Counted from the first letter of the stretch, positions 1-6,354 are shown. The stretch is 6,354 nucleotides of DNA from Candidatus Saccharimonadota bacterium (GCA_900555425.1 UNSM01000037.1:1-6354), one strand, 5' to 3'. Program-made: numbers and translations. The notes: generated by a model not told the origin, from the letters alone.

Positions 1-1556
1 TTCTGACCAAGAACGCTTTGACTCAGTCGCTTCTCCAGGCGGATCAAATCCTTCATCTGATTTAACGATAATCTGTCAATCGGAATATTCGTCATTGCCG
101 AAACCGCTCGACGCAAATATTCATCGGTCAATACTGGCTCATCACTAGCTTCATCTTCCAGCGCTTCGGCTTGCAATTCCAATTGCCTCATTTGCATCTT
201 AAACTCTGCAGCCTTTTCGTAATTTTCAGCTTCGACCGCGGCGTCAATTCTCCCAGCCAATCGCTTAATTTGGCGAGCCAACTTGTCTTTACGCGACAAT
301 TTTATTGGCGAACTAGACTTCAATAAACTCGCCGCCTCGTCAATCACGTCAATCGCTTTATCTGGCAAAAATCGCTCCGTCACGTAACGCTGACTTAAAT
401 CCACCGCCTCAGTTAACATTTCGTCAAGAATCTGGACTTGATGATGCTTAGCTAATTTTCCTCTCAAACCCCGCATCATCTCCACCGCCTCTTCTGGCGA
501 CGGCTCATTGACAGTCACCGACTGGAAGCGCCGTGACAACGCAGCATCTTTTTCGATATGTTTTCGATATTCATCAAACGTCGTCGCGCCAATTAGCCGC
601 ACCTCGCCTCGCGACAACGCTGGCTTCAATACATTCGCCGCGTCCATCGAGCCTTCGGCCGAACCAGCGCCAACCAACAGATGCAACTCGTCAATAAACA
701 AAATAACTTCTTGATGTTTTTTGGCGACCGCCAGAACTTTTTGCAATCGCTCCTCAAATTGCCCGCGATATTTCGTCCCAGCAATCATCGCCGTCAAATC
801 CAATTGAAAAAGTCGCTTACCTTTCAAAAATTCGGGAACTTTATTATCAGCAATCCTTTGCGCCAAACCCTCAACGACCGCAGTTTTACCAACGCCAGGT
901 TCGCCAATCAGCGCTGGATTATTCTTACTCCGCCGACCTAAAATCGTGATCATTCGCTGAATTTCCGACGCTCGACCAATCACCGGATCCAAAAATCCTT
1001 CGCTGGCACGCCGCGTCAAATCGACACCGAATTTCTCCAAAACTCGCAAATCGCCAGAATTTTTACTCACCACACTACACTCACTCTGCAGAGATTCAAA
1101 TTGCTGTTTATCAAACACATCTTCCAAACTCCCACGCAGATTGTCAATGTCAACGTTCATATCCCGCAGCAATTTAGTCGCTCGCGCCTCGTGCTGCTGC
1201 AGCATTCCATAAACGATGTGTTCCGTGCCAATTTTTTCCTGTCCAAATTCGACTGCCAATTGCCAAGCAATCCTTATCAATTCAACAACTTCAGCGCTCA
1301 AACCCTTACTTACAATCGTAATTACCAGCGGCTTTGCGGTCAGATTCAACGCCATTTCCGCCCGGTCCAAAGTTACGCCATTTTCCGCCAAAATCTTCGC
1401 TCCTAGCGACGAATTCTGCGCCAACACACCAAGCAAAATATGCTCCGTGCCAACATATTCACTCCCCTCATTATGCGCCAGAAAACCAGCCCGCCCCAAA
1501 CTGGCTCGAGCCGTTTCCGTCAGCCGAGGTTCTAATTCAGAAAAATCTTCTGACAT
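1..1556 (-). CDS. clpC: ClpC-type AAA+ unfoldase, N-terminal part (runs off the left edge)
   Basis: ATP-driven Hsp100 unfoldase that would feed proteins to the ClpP peptidase in the cytoplasm. 518 codons are visible, starting with [10 protein letters not shown]. Domains in order: a Clp_N double repeat ([10 protein letters not shown] from residue 36 and [10 protein letters not shown] from about 110); AAA+ D1 with Walker A GEPGVGKT at 218-225, pore-loop tyrosine Y263 in AGTKYRG, Walker B ILFIDE ending D289-E290, sensor-1 region GATT, and arginine pair R342-R343 in LSRRF; then a short UVR-like coiled middle segment at about 421-461 ([16 protein letters not shown]). The short middle domain fits ClpC rather than ClpB. 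The frame stops being visible at VLGQ, where D2 begins, so D2 Walker motifs and the ClpP-binding loop cannot be checked. The usual WTGIP before D2 reads MTNIP. The ATG has a strong Shine-Dalgarno. No promoter is seen in the 40-bp gap after nusA, so co-transcription with nusA is likely. Confidence 0.95.
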   Translation of the reverse strand, partial: MSEDFSELEPRLTETARASLGRAGFLAHNEGSEYVGTEHILLGVLAQNSSLGAKILAENGVTLDRAEMALNLTAKPLVITIVSKGLSAEVVELIRIAWQLAVEFGQEKIGTEHIVYGMLQQHEARATKLLRDMNVDIDNLRGSLEDVFDKQQFESLQSECSVVSKNSGDLRVLEKFGVDLTRRASEGFLDPVIGRASEIQRMITILGRRSKNNPALIGEPGVGKTAVVEGLAQRIADNKVPEFLKGKRLFQLDLTAMIAGTKYRGQFEERLQKVLAVAKKHQEVILFIDELHLLVGAGSAEGSMDAANVLKPALSRGEVRLIGATTFDEYRKHIEKDAALSRRFQSVTVNEPSPEEAVEMMRGLRGKLAKHHQVQILDEMLTEAVDLSQRYVTERFLPDKAIDVIDEAASLLKSSSPIKLSRKDKLARQIKRLAGRIDAAVEAENYEKAAEFKMQMRQLELQAEALEDEASDEPVLTDEYLRRAVSAMTNIPIDRLSLNQMKDLIRLEKRLSQSVLGQ

Positions 1557-1561
1557 ATCGC

Positions 1562-1567
1562 CCTCCT
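1562..1567 (-). promoter_or_regulatory. Shine-Dalgarno site of clpC
   Basis: On the minus strand AGGAGG, within AAAGGAGGG, lies 5 nt before the ATG at 1556-1554. This near-perfect anti-16S match fixes the clpC start and shows that this genome uses classical Shine-Dalgarno initiation, in contrast to the divergent pair around 3538. Confidence 0.9.
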
Positions 1568-1596
1568 TTCGTTTTCGGCGATTCGCAGAAGGCAGC

Positions 1597-2718
1597 TTAT
1601 TCCGCCACCTCCTCAACTACGCTCATCAAGCTATCCTCAATATTCTTTCGAGGTTTTGGCTCTGCCTTAACAGGAGCTTTTGCTTCGATATCTAATTCAT
1701 AGCCAGTCAATCGACTTGCCAAGCGAACGTTCTGTCCAGCGCGACCGATTGCTATTGATTGCTGATCTTCGCTAACGTAAACTGTCGCACGCTTCTCATC
1801 TTCATTGACAGTCACACTCAAAACCTCTGCTGGGCTCATCGCATTAGCAATAAATCCAGCCGCGTCTTCCTCGTATGGAATGATGTCAATTTTTTCCTGC
1901 TCACCAATTTCATTCATCACAGCCTGAACGCGGGCGCCGTGACCACCAACAAACGTACCAACTGGATCAACGCCAGGTAGCGCTGAAGAAACCGCCAATT
2001 TGGTTCGGCGACCAGCTTCGCGAGCGATTGCCTTAATCTCAACTGCACCAGTTTCCATCTCTGGAACTTCTTGATTGAACAAGAATCGCACAAATTCTTC
2101 ATTGCCGCGGCTAAGAATCAATTGCGGACCGCGACCTTCGCGCTCAATGTCCTTAATGTAGACCTTAATTCGACGACCAACACCATAATATTCGCCAGGA
2201 ATTTGCTCACTCTGAGGCATAATTCCGACAGCCTTGCCCAGCTCAATTCGCACAACGCGTGGCTCAACTCGTTGAACTGTACCGATAACAACCGTACCGA
2301 TTTTATCCTCAAATTCCGCCAAAACAACTTCACGCTCAGCTTCACGCAGACGCTGCAGAATCACTTGCTTAGCAGTCTGAGCCGCAACTCGACCAAAAGT
2401 CGTCACGTTATGAGTTTCCATCACAACTTCACCGCCAAGTTCAGCCGCAGGATCTATTTCCTTAGCTTCCTCTAGATCGATTTGATTGGCATCATTCTCA
2501 ACTTCTTCAACAACAGTTTTAACAACCGACACGACAGCCGTACCGTTATTGATATTCAAGCTAGCGCGAACCAACTGATCACGCGTACCGTTATCACGAC
2601 GCCAAGCTGCCGCAATCGCCTGCTCAATCACGCTCAAAACTGTTTCTTCTGGCAAGTTTTTTTCCTCAGCAATCGTACGAACTGCCAACGTCAACTGCTT
2701 GATATTCAAATCTTCCAT
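1597..2718 (-). CDS. nusA: Transcription termination/antitermination factor NusA
   Basis: NusA binds RNA polymerase and nascent RNA and modulates pausing, intrinsic termination and antitermination. The 373-aa product matches the short form found in Gram-positive bacteria such as Bacillus and lacks the C-terminal acidic repeats of enterobacterial NusA. Domains in order: polymerase-binding N-terminal domain at about 1-125 (IEQAIAAAWRRDNG at 31-44); S1 domain at about 138-203, ending in LILSR; KH1 with GxxG loop GGHG at 258-261 followed by AR; KH2 with IGRAGQNVRLASRLTG at 324-339. A charged tail of about 27 residues follows (PVKAEPKPRK, then an acidic end). The ATG has AAGGAG 6 nt upstream. The gene has its own promoter, and clpC follows at 40 bp. 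The usual rimP upstream and ylxR/infB downstream are absent here. Identity is very secure. Confidence 0.97.
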   Translation of the reverse strand: MEDLNIKQLTLAVRTIAEEKNLPEETVLSVIEQAIAAAWRRDNGTRDQLVRASLNINNGTAVVSVVKTVVEEVENDANQIDLEEAKEIDPAAELGGEVVMETHNVTTFGRVAAQTAKQVILQRLREAEREVVLAEFEDKIGTVVIGTVQRVEPRVVRIELGKAVGIMPQSEQIPGEYYGVGRRIKVYIKDIEREGRGPQLILSRGNEEFVRFLFNQEVPEMETGAVEIKAIAREAGRRTKLAVSSALPGVDPVGTFVGGHGARVQAVMNEIGEQEKIDIIPYEEDAAGFIANAMSPAEVLSVTVNEDEKRATVYVSEDQQSIAIGRAGQNVRLASRLTGYELDIEAKAPVKAEPKPRKNIEDSLMSVVEEVAE

Positions 2719-2724
2719 TACATT

Positions 2725-2730
2725 CTCCTT
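2725..2730 (-). promoter_or_regulatory. Shine-Dalgarno site of nusA
   Basis: AAGGAG on the minus strand sits 6 nt before the ATG at 2718-2716, supporting that start. It lies downstream of the leader hairpins, so transcripts that stop at the leader terminator would lack it. Confidence 0.88.
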
Positions 2731-2745
2731 CTTATTAATTATATC

Positions 2746-2777
2746 TTTTTCCGTCTCAAACTTCCATAAACGAAAAA
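2746..2777 (-). other. Possible second stem in the nusA leader
   Basis: In the minus-strand RNA, UUUUUCGUUU (2777-2768) can pair with AGACGGAAAAA (2756-2746): six pairs, one bulged G at 2752, then four pairs including one G-U, closing an 11-nt loop. The 5' arm is the U-tract of the terminator-like hairpin just upstream, so the two structures share sequence. The stem is A/U-rich and may be chance. It forms too late in transcription to act as a conventional antiterminator. Confidence 0.25.
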
Positions 2778-2796
2778 CTCCGACCTGCCGGCCGGA
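2773..2796 (-). terminator. Terminator-like hairpin with U-tract in the nusA leader
   Basis: On the minus strand CCGGCC-GGCA-GGTCGG (2795-2780) forms a six-pair GC-rich stem with one G-U and a tetraloop. A flanking T-A pair (2796/2779) makes seven pairs. After one G comes TTTTT (2777-2773). This is the shape of an intrinsic terminator. It is downstream of the HNH gene stop, so it could end that transcript. It also lies inside the leader made from the nusA promoter, between promoter and ribosome site, so it could attenuate nusA. The U-tract is short, so efficiency is uncertain. Confidence 0.6.
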
Positions 2797-2809
2797 TTAG
2801 TACTTTCTC

Positions 2810-2838
2810 ATTGTATTAAAAATTTTTCATTTTGTCAA
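2810..2838 (-). promoter_or_regulatory. Sigma-70-type promoter of nusA(-clpC)
   Basis: Minus strand: -35 TTGACA (2838-2833, full consensus), 17-bp A/T-rich spacer, -10 TACAAT (2815-2810, five of six). The predicted start is near 2803, giving a leader of about 85 nt before the nusA ATG. The -35 box contains the TGA stop of the upstream HNH gene (2837-2835). This is the best canonical promoter in the window and suits a constitutively expressed housekeeping pair. Confidence 0.85.
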
Positions 2839-3527
2839 TTTACTTCCACACATTTTTCCAGAATTCCCGACATCGCGCCTTTTTCAGCTTCCGTTACCCA
2901 CAGGCGATATTTTCGCTTCACAGCCACTTGTCGCGCGATATATTGACACCTAAAAGGTTTATTGCTCGGTAGCCAAGTCGCCGCGTCGCCGTCACCTTTA
3001 GCTTGATTCGCTGGACCATCAACCGCCAACAGATTTAACGGATCATTCGCCAATTTCTCTCGTTCTTCTGGAGAAATTTGCTGCGCGCCCTTTTGCCAAG
3101 CATCGCTCAAAGCCACGACGTGATCAATCTGAACCTTAGAACTGGTTTTTTCGCCGCGCTGAAATTGAATTGTTTGACCAGTGTACGGATCATTCAGCAC
3201 ACCCGACAAAACTCGACATTTTTCATCAATTTTCTCATCCTTAAGATCTCGCGCCAGAATCACTTCTCGTACAGAGCAGCCGTTAATTTTGCCCCAGCCA
3301 TTGCCGAATTGCTTTCTGGAATAACCAGTCTTTGGCGCACGTCCTTTAACTTCTATCTTTTCCAATTCCGATTTGGCGTTCGAATTGCCAAATAATTCTC
3401 GTTGCGTTGAAGTTTGAATTGTCTGAGGTTCGGGTTGCGAAATTCGCGAGGCCCAAACCGCCACGCCAGCCACCAGAATTACCAGCGCAATCACCACTTG
3501 CCGACGTCGTATTTTATTCACCCTCAT
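2835..3527 (-). CDS. Membrane-anchored or secreted HNH endonuclease (DUF1524/GmrSD C-terminal type)
   Basis: The 230-aa protein has a basic N-terminus (MRVNKIRRRQ), a hydrophobic stretch at 11-26 and a possible signal-peptidase site after V-W-A (residue 26). It is exported, or held with the catalytic part outside. A low-complexity linker follows to about residue 65. The nuclease domain spans about 80-226: CSVREVILARDL (84-95), DPYTG (113-117), the HNH core QIDHVVAL (133-140, D135-H136 as likely catalytic pair), NDPLNLL (161-167) and NQAKGDGD (174-181) followed by TWLP. Four cysteines (C84, C104, C194, C226) could form two disulfides, as expected outside the cell. Family members cut nucleic acid; whether this one is a scavenging nuclease, a toxin or a DNA-uptake factor cannot be told. 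It is divergent from the aminopeptidase. No Shine-Dalgarno precedes the ATG, and an in-frame TAG at 3548-3546 rules out a longer start. Confidence 0.9.
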   Translation of the reverse strand: MRVNKIRRRQVVIALVILVAGVAVWASRISQPEPQTIQTSTQRELFGNSNAKSELEKIEVKGRAPKTGYSRKQFGNGWGKINGCSVREVILARDLKDEKIDEKCRVLSGVLNDPYTGQTIQFQRGEKTSSKVQIDHVVALSDAWQKGAQQISPEEREKLANDPLNLLAVDGPANQAKGDGDAATWLPSNKPFRCQYIARQVAVKRKYRLWVTEAEKGAMSGILEKCVEVN

Positions 3528-3533
3528 GACTGT

Positions 3534-3541
3534 ATTATAAT
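3534..3541. promoter_or_regulatory. Palindromic shared -10 element of a divergent leaderless promoter pair
   Basis: ATTATAAT is its own reverse complement and supplies a perfect TATAAT on both strands (plus 3536-3541, minus 3539-3534). From the last base of each -10, position +7 is exactly the A of the ATG: 3548 for the aminopeptidase and 3527 for the nuclease. The gap is only 20 bp and neither start has a Shine-Dalgarno, so both mRNAs are predicted to be leaderless. Candidate -35 boxes at 17-bp spacing are weak: TTTATT at 3513-3518 (plus) and TGGAAC at 3562-3557 (minus), three of six each, and both lie inside the opposing coding region. The -10 calls are sequence-based and the start sites are inferred. 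Confidence 0.6.
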
Positions 3542-3547
3542 TAAACT

Positions 3548-6049
3548 ATGACTAAAGTTCCACGCTTACTTGACACATTCACACCAAATCATTACAACCT
3601 AACTCTCGATTTAACACGCGCCGAGGAAAAAGAATTTTCTGGCACAGTTATCATTTCTGGCGATTCCACCAGCGAATCAATTTCGCTACATTCCAAAGGC
3701 TTAACAATTCAATCAGCCACAATCGACAATCAGCCCGCCGACGTTTCATTTGGTGAGTTTGACGAATTGAGATTATCCCAGCCGAACCTTGAAAACGGAA
3801 ACCACACAATTCACATCATTTTTTCCGGAAATATCACCGACGCGATGCACGGATTATATCCTTGTTATTTCACTCACGACGGCATTAAAAAACAACTTTT
3901 CGCTACTCAATTTGAATCACATCACGCCCGTGAAGTTTTCCCTTGCGTTGACGAACCAGCTGCCAAAGCCGAATACGATTTGACGCTAATAACTCGCCCA
4001 GGGATAACAGTTTTGGGAAATATGCCCGTAAAATTCCAGAAAGAAAACGGCGATTCACTCACAACAACTTTTGAAAAAACCCCACGAATGAGCAGTTATC
4101 TTCTGGCTTTCGTTATCGGTGAATTGCACAAAAAATCCGCTCACACCAAATCCGGCGTTGAGGTCAACGTCTGGGCAACGCCAGCTCAGAATGAAAATAC
4201 ATTAGATTTTGCGTTAGATATCGCCACTCGTTCAATTGATTTTTATGATGAATATTTCGGCGTCAAATATCCATTGCCAAAATCTGACCACGTCGCTCTT
4301 CCCGACTTTTCCTCTGGCGCAATGGAAAACTGGGGTTTAATCACTTACCGCGAAAGTTGTTTGCTTGCGGACCCAGAATTGACCCCAGAGTCCTCCAGGC
4401 GCTTCATTGCCACGGTTATCGCGCACGAGCTCAGCCATCAATGGTTCGGCAATTTAGTTACCATGCAGTGGTGGAACGACTTGTGGCTCAACGAAAGCTT
4501 TGCCAATATGATGGAATATGTAGCAATTGATGCATTACACCCCGAATGGCATATGTGGGAAGATTTTGCCACGAATGAAGTAACGGCCGCACTCAGGCGC
4601 GACAGCTTGGACGGCGTTCAATCAGTTCAAGCCGACGTCAATCACCCAGACGAAATCAGCACTTTGTTCGACCCAGCGATTGTTTATGCCAAAGGCGGAC
4701 GACTACTTGTTATGGTTAGAAAACTTATCGGCGAAGAGGCATTTCGCGCTGGACTTAAATCATATTTTGAAAAATTCGCGTATAAAAACACTGTCGGAAA
4801 TGACCTATGGCAAGAATTAGAGTCGGCGAGTGGTCAGCCAATCGTCAATCTAATGAACGCTTGGATTTCCCAACCTGGCCTTCCTGTCGTATCAGTTTCA
4901 AGCAGTCACGACGCGGCGATTCTAAGTCAGGAGAGATTCTTCATCGGCGAACACCAACCATCCGACACATTATGGCCGATTCCATTATTCGCAAACCAAC
5001 CACTTGACGTAAAAATCTTGGATCAAAAAGAAACCACCGTTTCTATTGAAAAGCCATTGCAATTAAACTGCGGCTTAAGCGCCCACTTCGTCACCAAATA
5101 TGACGAATCCACTCGCGAATATTTATTGAAAAACATTACAGAATTGCCAACCTTGGATAAGATTTGCATTTTACAGGACGCGACAATACTCGCCCGCGCT
5201 GGATTTGAAAACTCGGCGTCACTACTTCCATTGGCATTGTCGCTAAAAACCGAAACCAACGAAAAAGTCTTCGGTATGGCGGCCGGCGCTTTGACGGAAC
5301 TGCGAAAATTCGTCGATGACAATGACGCCGCCAGAGATTCATTAAAGAAAATTTCTGGAGAATTTGCGCGCGCCACATTTGAGGAATTGGGCTGGGATGA
5401 AAAATATGGAGAATCGGACGACGACCGCGAGCGGCGCACCACGGCTTTGAGTTTGATGATGTATAGCGAAGATAAAGAAGTTTTGAATGAGGCGAAAACG
5501 CGTTTTGACAACAATAAACTGGAAGACTTGCCGACAGAAATTCGAGCTTTAATTATCAGCGCAAACGTGAGGCATTTCGAGACGCCAGAGATGATTGAAA
5601 ATCTCTTTGCCGCATATAAAAACACGCCGTCAAATGACCTGCAGAATGATATTGCAATTGGACTAACTTCCACCAAAAACCCTGAAACAGCAGAAAAAAT
5701 TCTTGCCAACATTAAAGATTCCAATATTATCCGCCCGCAAGACGCCAGCCGTTGGTTTGTGTATTTGATTCGGACCAGAGAAAGCCGCCAGATTGCGTGG
5801 AATTGGCTGAAGGAAAATTGGGCGTGGGTCGAAGATACGTTTGGTGAGGATAAAAGCTACGACGATTTCATTCGCTATGCCGCCACGGCGCTACTAAATC
5901 CTAATGAACTTGACGATTTCCGACAATTCTTTGAGCCGATGATGGACATTCCAGCCCTAGCCAGAACGATTAAGCTGGGAATTACCGAAATATCCGCGCG
6001 AGTTGAGCTGATTAAACGAGACAAAGAAGCGGTTATTTTCTCTTTGTAG
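3548..6049 (+). CDS. pepN: M1-family zinc aminopeptidase
   Basis: Cytosolic zinc exopeptidase that removes N-terminal residues from peptides. The 833-aa length is close to that usual for family M1. N-terminal beta-sandwich domain at about 1-200, including the substrate-pocket segment QFESHHAREVFPCVDEP (121-137); thermolysin-like catalytic domain with GAMEN exopeptidase motif (257-261), HELSHQW (293-299) and zinc ligands H293, H297 and E316 in WLNESF; E294 is the general base and Y380 in IVYAKGG the likely transition-state tyrosine. A small beta domain follows (about 445-525), then an ERAP1-like helical C-terminal domain to the end. No signal peptide or membrane segment is visible, so substrates are probably imported or internal peptides. 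An in-frame TAA at 3542-3544 makes ATG 3548 the first possible start, and it has no ribosome site. All key residues are intact. The exact symbol is by family only. Confidence 0.97.
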   Translation: MTKVPRLLDTFTPNHYNLTLDLTRAEEKEFSGTVIISGDSTSESISLHSKGLTIQSATIDNQPADVSFGEFDELRLSQPNLENGNHTIHIIFSGNITDAMHGLYPCYFTHDGIKKQLFATQFESHHAREVFPCVDEPAAKAEYDLTLITRPGITVLGNMPVKFQKENGDSLTTTFEKTPRMSSYLLAFVIGELHKKSAHTKSGVEVNVWATPAQNENTLDFALDIATRSIDFYDEYFGVKYPLPKSDHVALPDFSSGAMENWGLITYRESCLLADPELTPESSRRFIATVIAHELSHQWFGNLVTMQWWNDLWLNESFANMMEYVAIDALHPEWHMWEDFATNEVTAALRRDSLDGVQSVQADVNHPDEISTLFDPAIVYAKGGRLLVMVRKLIGEEAFRAGLKSYFEKFAYKNTVGNDLWQELESASGQPIVNLMNAWISQPGLPVVSVSSSHDAAILSQERFFIGEHQPSDTLWPIPLFANQPLDVKILDQKETTVSIEKPLQLNCGLSAHFVTKYDESTREYLLKNITELPTLDKICILQDATILARAGFENSASLLPLALSLKTETNEKVFGMAAGALTELRKFVDDNDAARDSLKKISGEFARATFEELGWDEKYGESDDDRERRTTALSLMMYSEDKEVLNEAKTRFDNNKLEDLPTEIRALIISANVRHFETPEMIENLFAAYKNTPSNDLQNDIAIGLTSTKNPETAEKILANIKDSNIIRPQDASRWFVYLIRTRESRQIAWNWLKENWAWVEDTFGEDKSYDDFIRYAATALLNPNELDDFRQFFEPMMDIPALARTIKLGITEISARVELIKRDKEAVIFSL

Positions 6050-6082
6050 ATAATAGCCTATTCAGACTAACGTCAAGTGTTT

Positions 6083-6354
6083 TTATTTTGTTCGTTTTGC
6101 TCTTTCACGCTCCTCCATACTCTCAGCAATATCAATTAGCTTTTTAGCACGATCCCTTAAAGAGCGCGCATTAGTGGGACACTCTGTCTTGATAATTTCC
6201 TCAATAGAACTCTGGTCTAGACTAGAGCTAGAGGTGCTCATTATACCATTATCATAACAGCCGAACGGAGCGATTTCTACTGTGCGTGGCGGAAAAAATC
6301 TCCTATAATCACCAAACTCAGTAAACCTCTCGGCGCCCCTAGACTTGTCAAGTT
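6083..6354 (-). CDS. C-terminal part of an unrecognised protein (5' end outside the window)
   Basis: An open minus-strand frame enters from the right edge and ends at TAA (6085-6083), giving 89 visible residues. I do not recognise the family. The first part is mixed, aromatic and basic (ERFTEFGDYRRFFPPR, then VEIAPFGCYDNG). A serine-rich hinge follows (STSSSSLDQSS, about 39-49), then a charged helix (about 66-89, RDRAKKLIDIAESMEERERA) with a strongly basic end. The tail could be a coiled coil or a nucleic-acid or protein contact helix. An internal ATG (6241-6239) could start a 52-residue product, but it has no Shine-Dalgarno and the frame stays open upstream, so a longer gene is preferred. 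It is convergent with the aminopeptidase, 33 bp apart. Chance openness is not excluded. Confidence 0.55.
   Translation of the reverse strand, partial: LDKSRGAERFTEFGDYRRFFPPRTVEIAPFGCYDNGIMSTSSSSLDQSSIEEIIKTECPTNARSLRDRAKKLIDIAESMEERERAKRTK
6210..6227. repeat. 18-bp near-palindrome rich in CTAG
   Basis: CTCTGGTCTAGACTAGAG reads the same on both strands except for one mismatched pair (6214/6223). It falls inside the serine-rich part of the partial right-hand frame. It could be a protein-binding dyad or simply a by-product of serine and leucine codons. No function is claimed. Confidence 0.3.

Noticed and set aside
2071..2475. 134-codon plus-strand frame opposite nusA, with similar ones at 1216-1702
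   Set aside because: They are antisense to well-conserved nusA and clpC coding sequence, with low-complexity Asn/Ser-rich products and no ribosome sites.
2738..2743. Second TATAAT on the minus strand upstream of nusA
   Set aside because: There is no acceptable -35 at 16-18 bp, and the implied start would fall at the Shine-Dalgarno itself. The promoter at 2810-2838 is far better.
2756..2767. Three-codon mini-ORF (ATG GAA GTT TGA) in the nusA leader
   Set aside because: It has no Shine-Dalgarno and is too short to judge. It most likely arises by chance in the loop of the possible second stem.
2835..2837. TGA read as glycine (SR1/Gracilibacteria code)
   Set aside because: Beyond this TGA the frame meets another TGA within nine codons and enters the nusA promoter. 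The nuclease domain is already complete, and no other gene in the window needs TGA as a sense codon.
3570..3598. TTGACA, 17-bp spacer, TACAAC on the plus strand just inside the aminopeptidase gene
   Set aside because: A transcript from here would lack the start codon, and the next methionine (residue 100) would remove much of the conserved N-terminal domain. It is probably chance, though it could give an internal transcript.
5023..5724. 233-codon open frame on the minus strand, antisense to the aminopeptidase
   Set aside because: It lies wholly within the helical C-terminal domain of a clear M1 enzyme. Its translation is serine-rich with no recognisable domain, as expected of a shadow frame.
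6021..6047. Seven-pair inverted repeat ACAAAGA/TCTTTGT over the aminopeptidase stop, and the T-rich stretch at 6080-6092, as a terminator
   Set aside because: The stem is A/T-rich with a 13-nt loop and no T-run directly after it, and the T-rich stretch has no stem of more than three or four pairs before it. No convincing terminator is seen in the convergent gap.
6050..6076. Minus-strand TTGACG and TATTAT as an antisense promoter into the aminopeptidase
   Set aside because: The spacer is only 15 bp and both boxes are imperfect.

Overview
The window looks like chromosomal DNA of a Candidatus Saccharibacteria (TM7, Patescibacteria) cell. I infer this from the style of the proteins: a short NusA without acidic repeats, a membrane-anchored HNH/DUF1524 nuclease of a kind I associate with that group and with actinobacteria, and a cytosolic M1 aminopeptidase. 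The standard code fits. A TGA closes the nuclease gene, and no internal TGA is needed, which argues against the SR1/Gracilibacteria code. The assignment rests on recalled family resemblance and was not tested by a search.

Layout: positions 1-1556 (minus) hold the N-terminal 518 codons of a ClpC-type AAA+ unfoldase that runs off the left edge. Positions 1597-2718 (minus) hold a complete nusA, 40 bp upstream of clpC, so the two are probably one transcription unit. Positions 2719-2838 hold a near-consensus sigma-70-type promoter for nusA and a leader with a terminator-like hairpin. Positions 2835-3527 (minus) hold a membrane-anchored or secreted HNH nuclease whose TGA stop lies inside the nusA -35 box. 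A 20-bp divergent gap follows, centred on the palindrome ATTATAAT, and from there the M1 aminopeptidase runs on the plus strand (3548-6049). The right end (6083-6354, minus) is the C-terminal part of an unrecognised protein, convergent with the aminopeptidase. No stretch over 300 bp lacks a gene.

Two functional themes appear. nusA-clpC is a housekeeping pair (transcription elongation/termination and protein quality control) with strong Shine-Dalgarno sites. The divergent nuclease/aminopeptidase pair fits nutrient salvage in a host-dependent cell: extracytoplasmic DNA or RNA cleavage on one side and cytosolic peptide breakdown on the other. That joint role is inference.

The most notable signals are in the control regions. 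The divergent pair appears to share a symmetric -10 element that would put +1 exactly on both ATG codons (leaderless mRNAs). The nusA leader carries a hairpin and U-tract that could let NusA attenuate its own synthesis. I see no mobile element, CRISPR array, tRNA, rRNA or recognised defence system.
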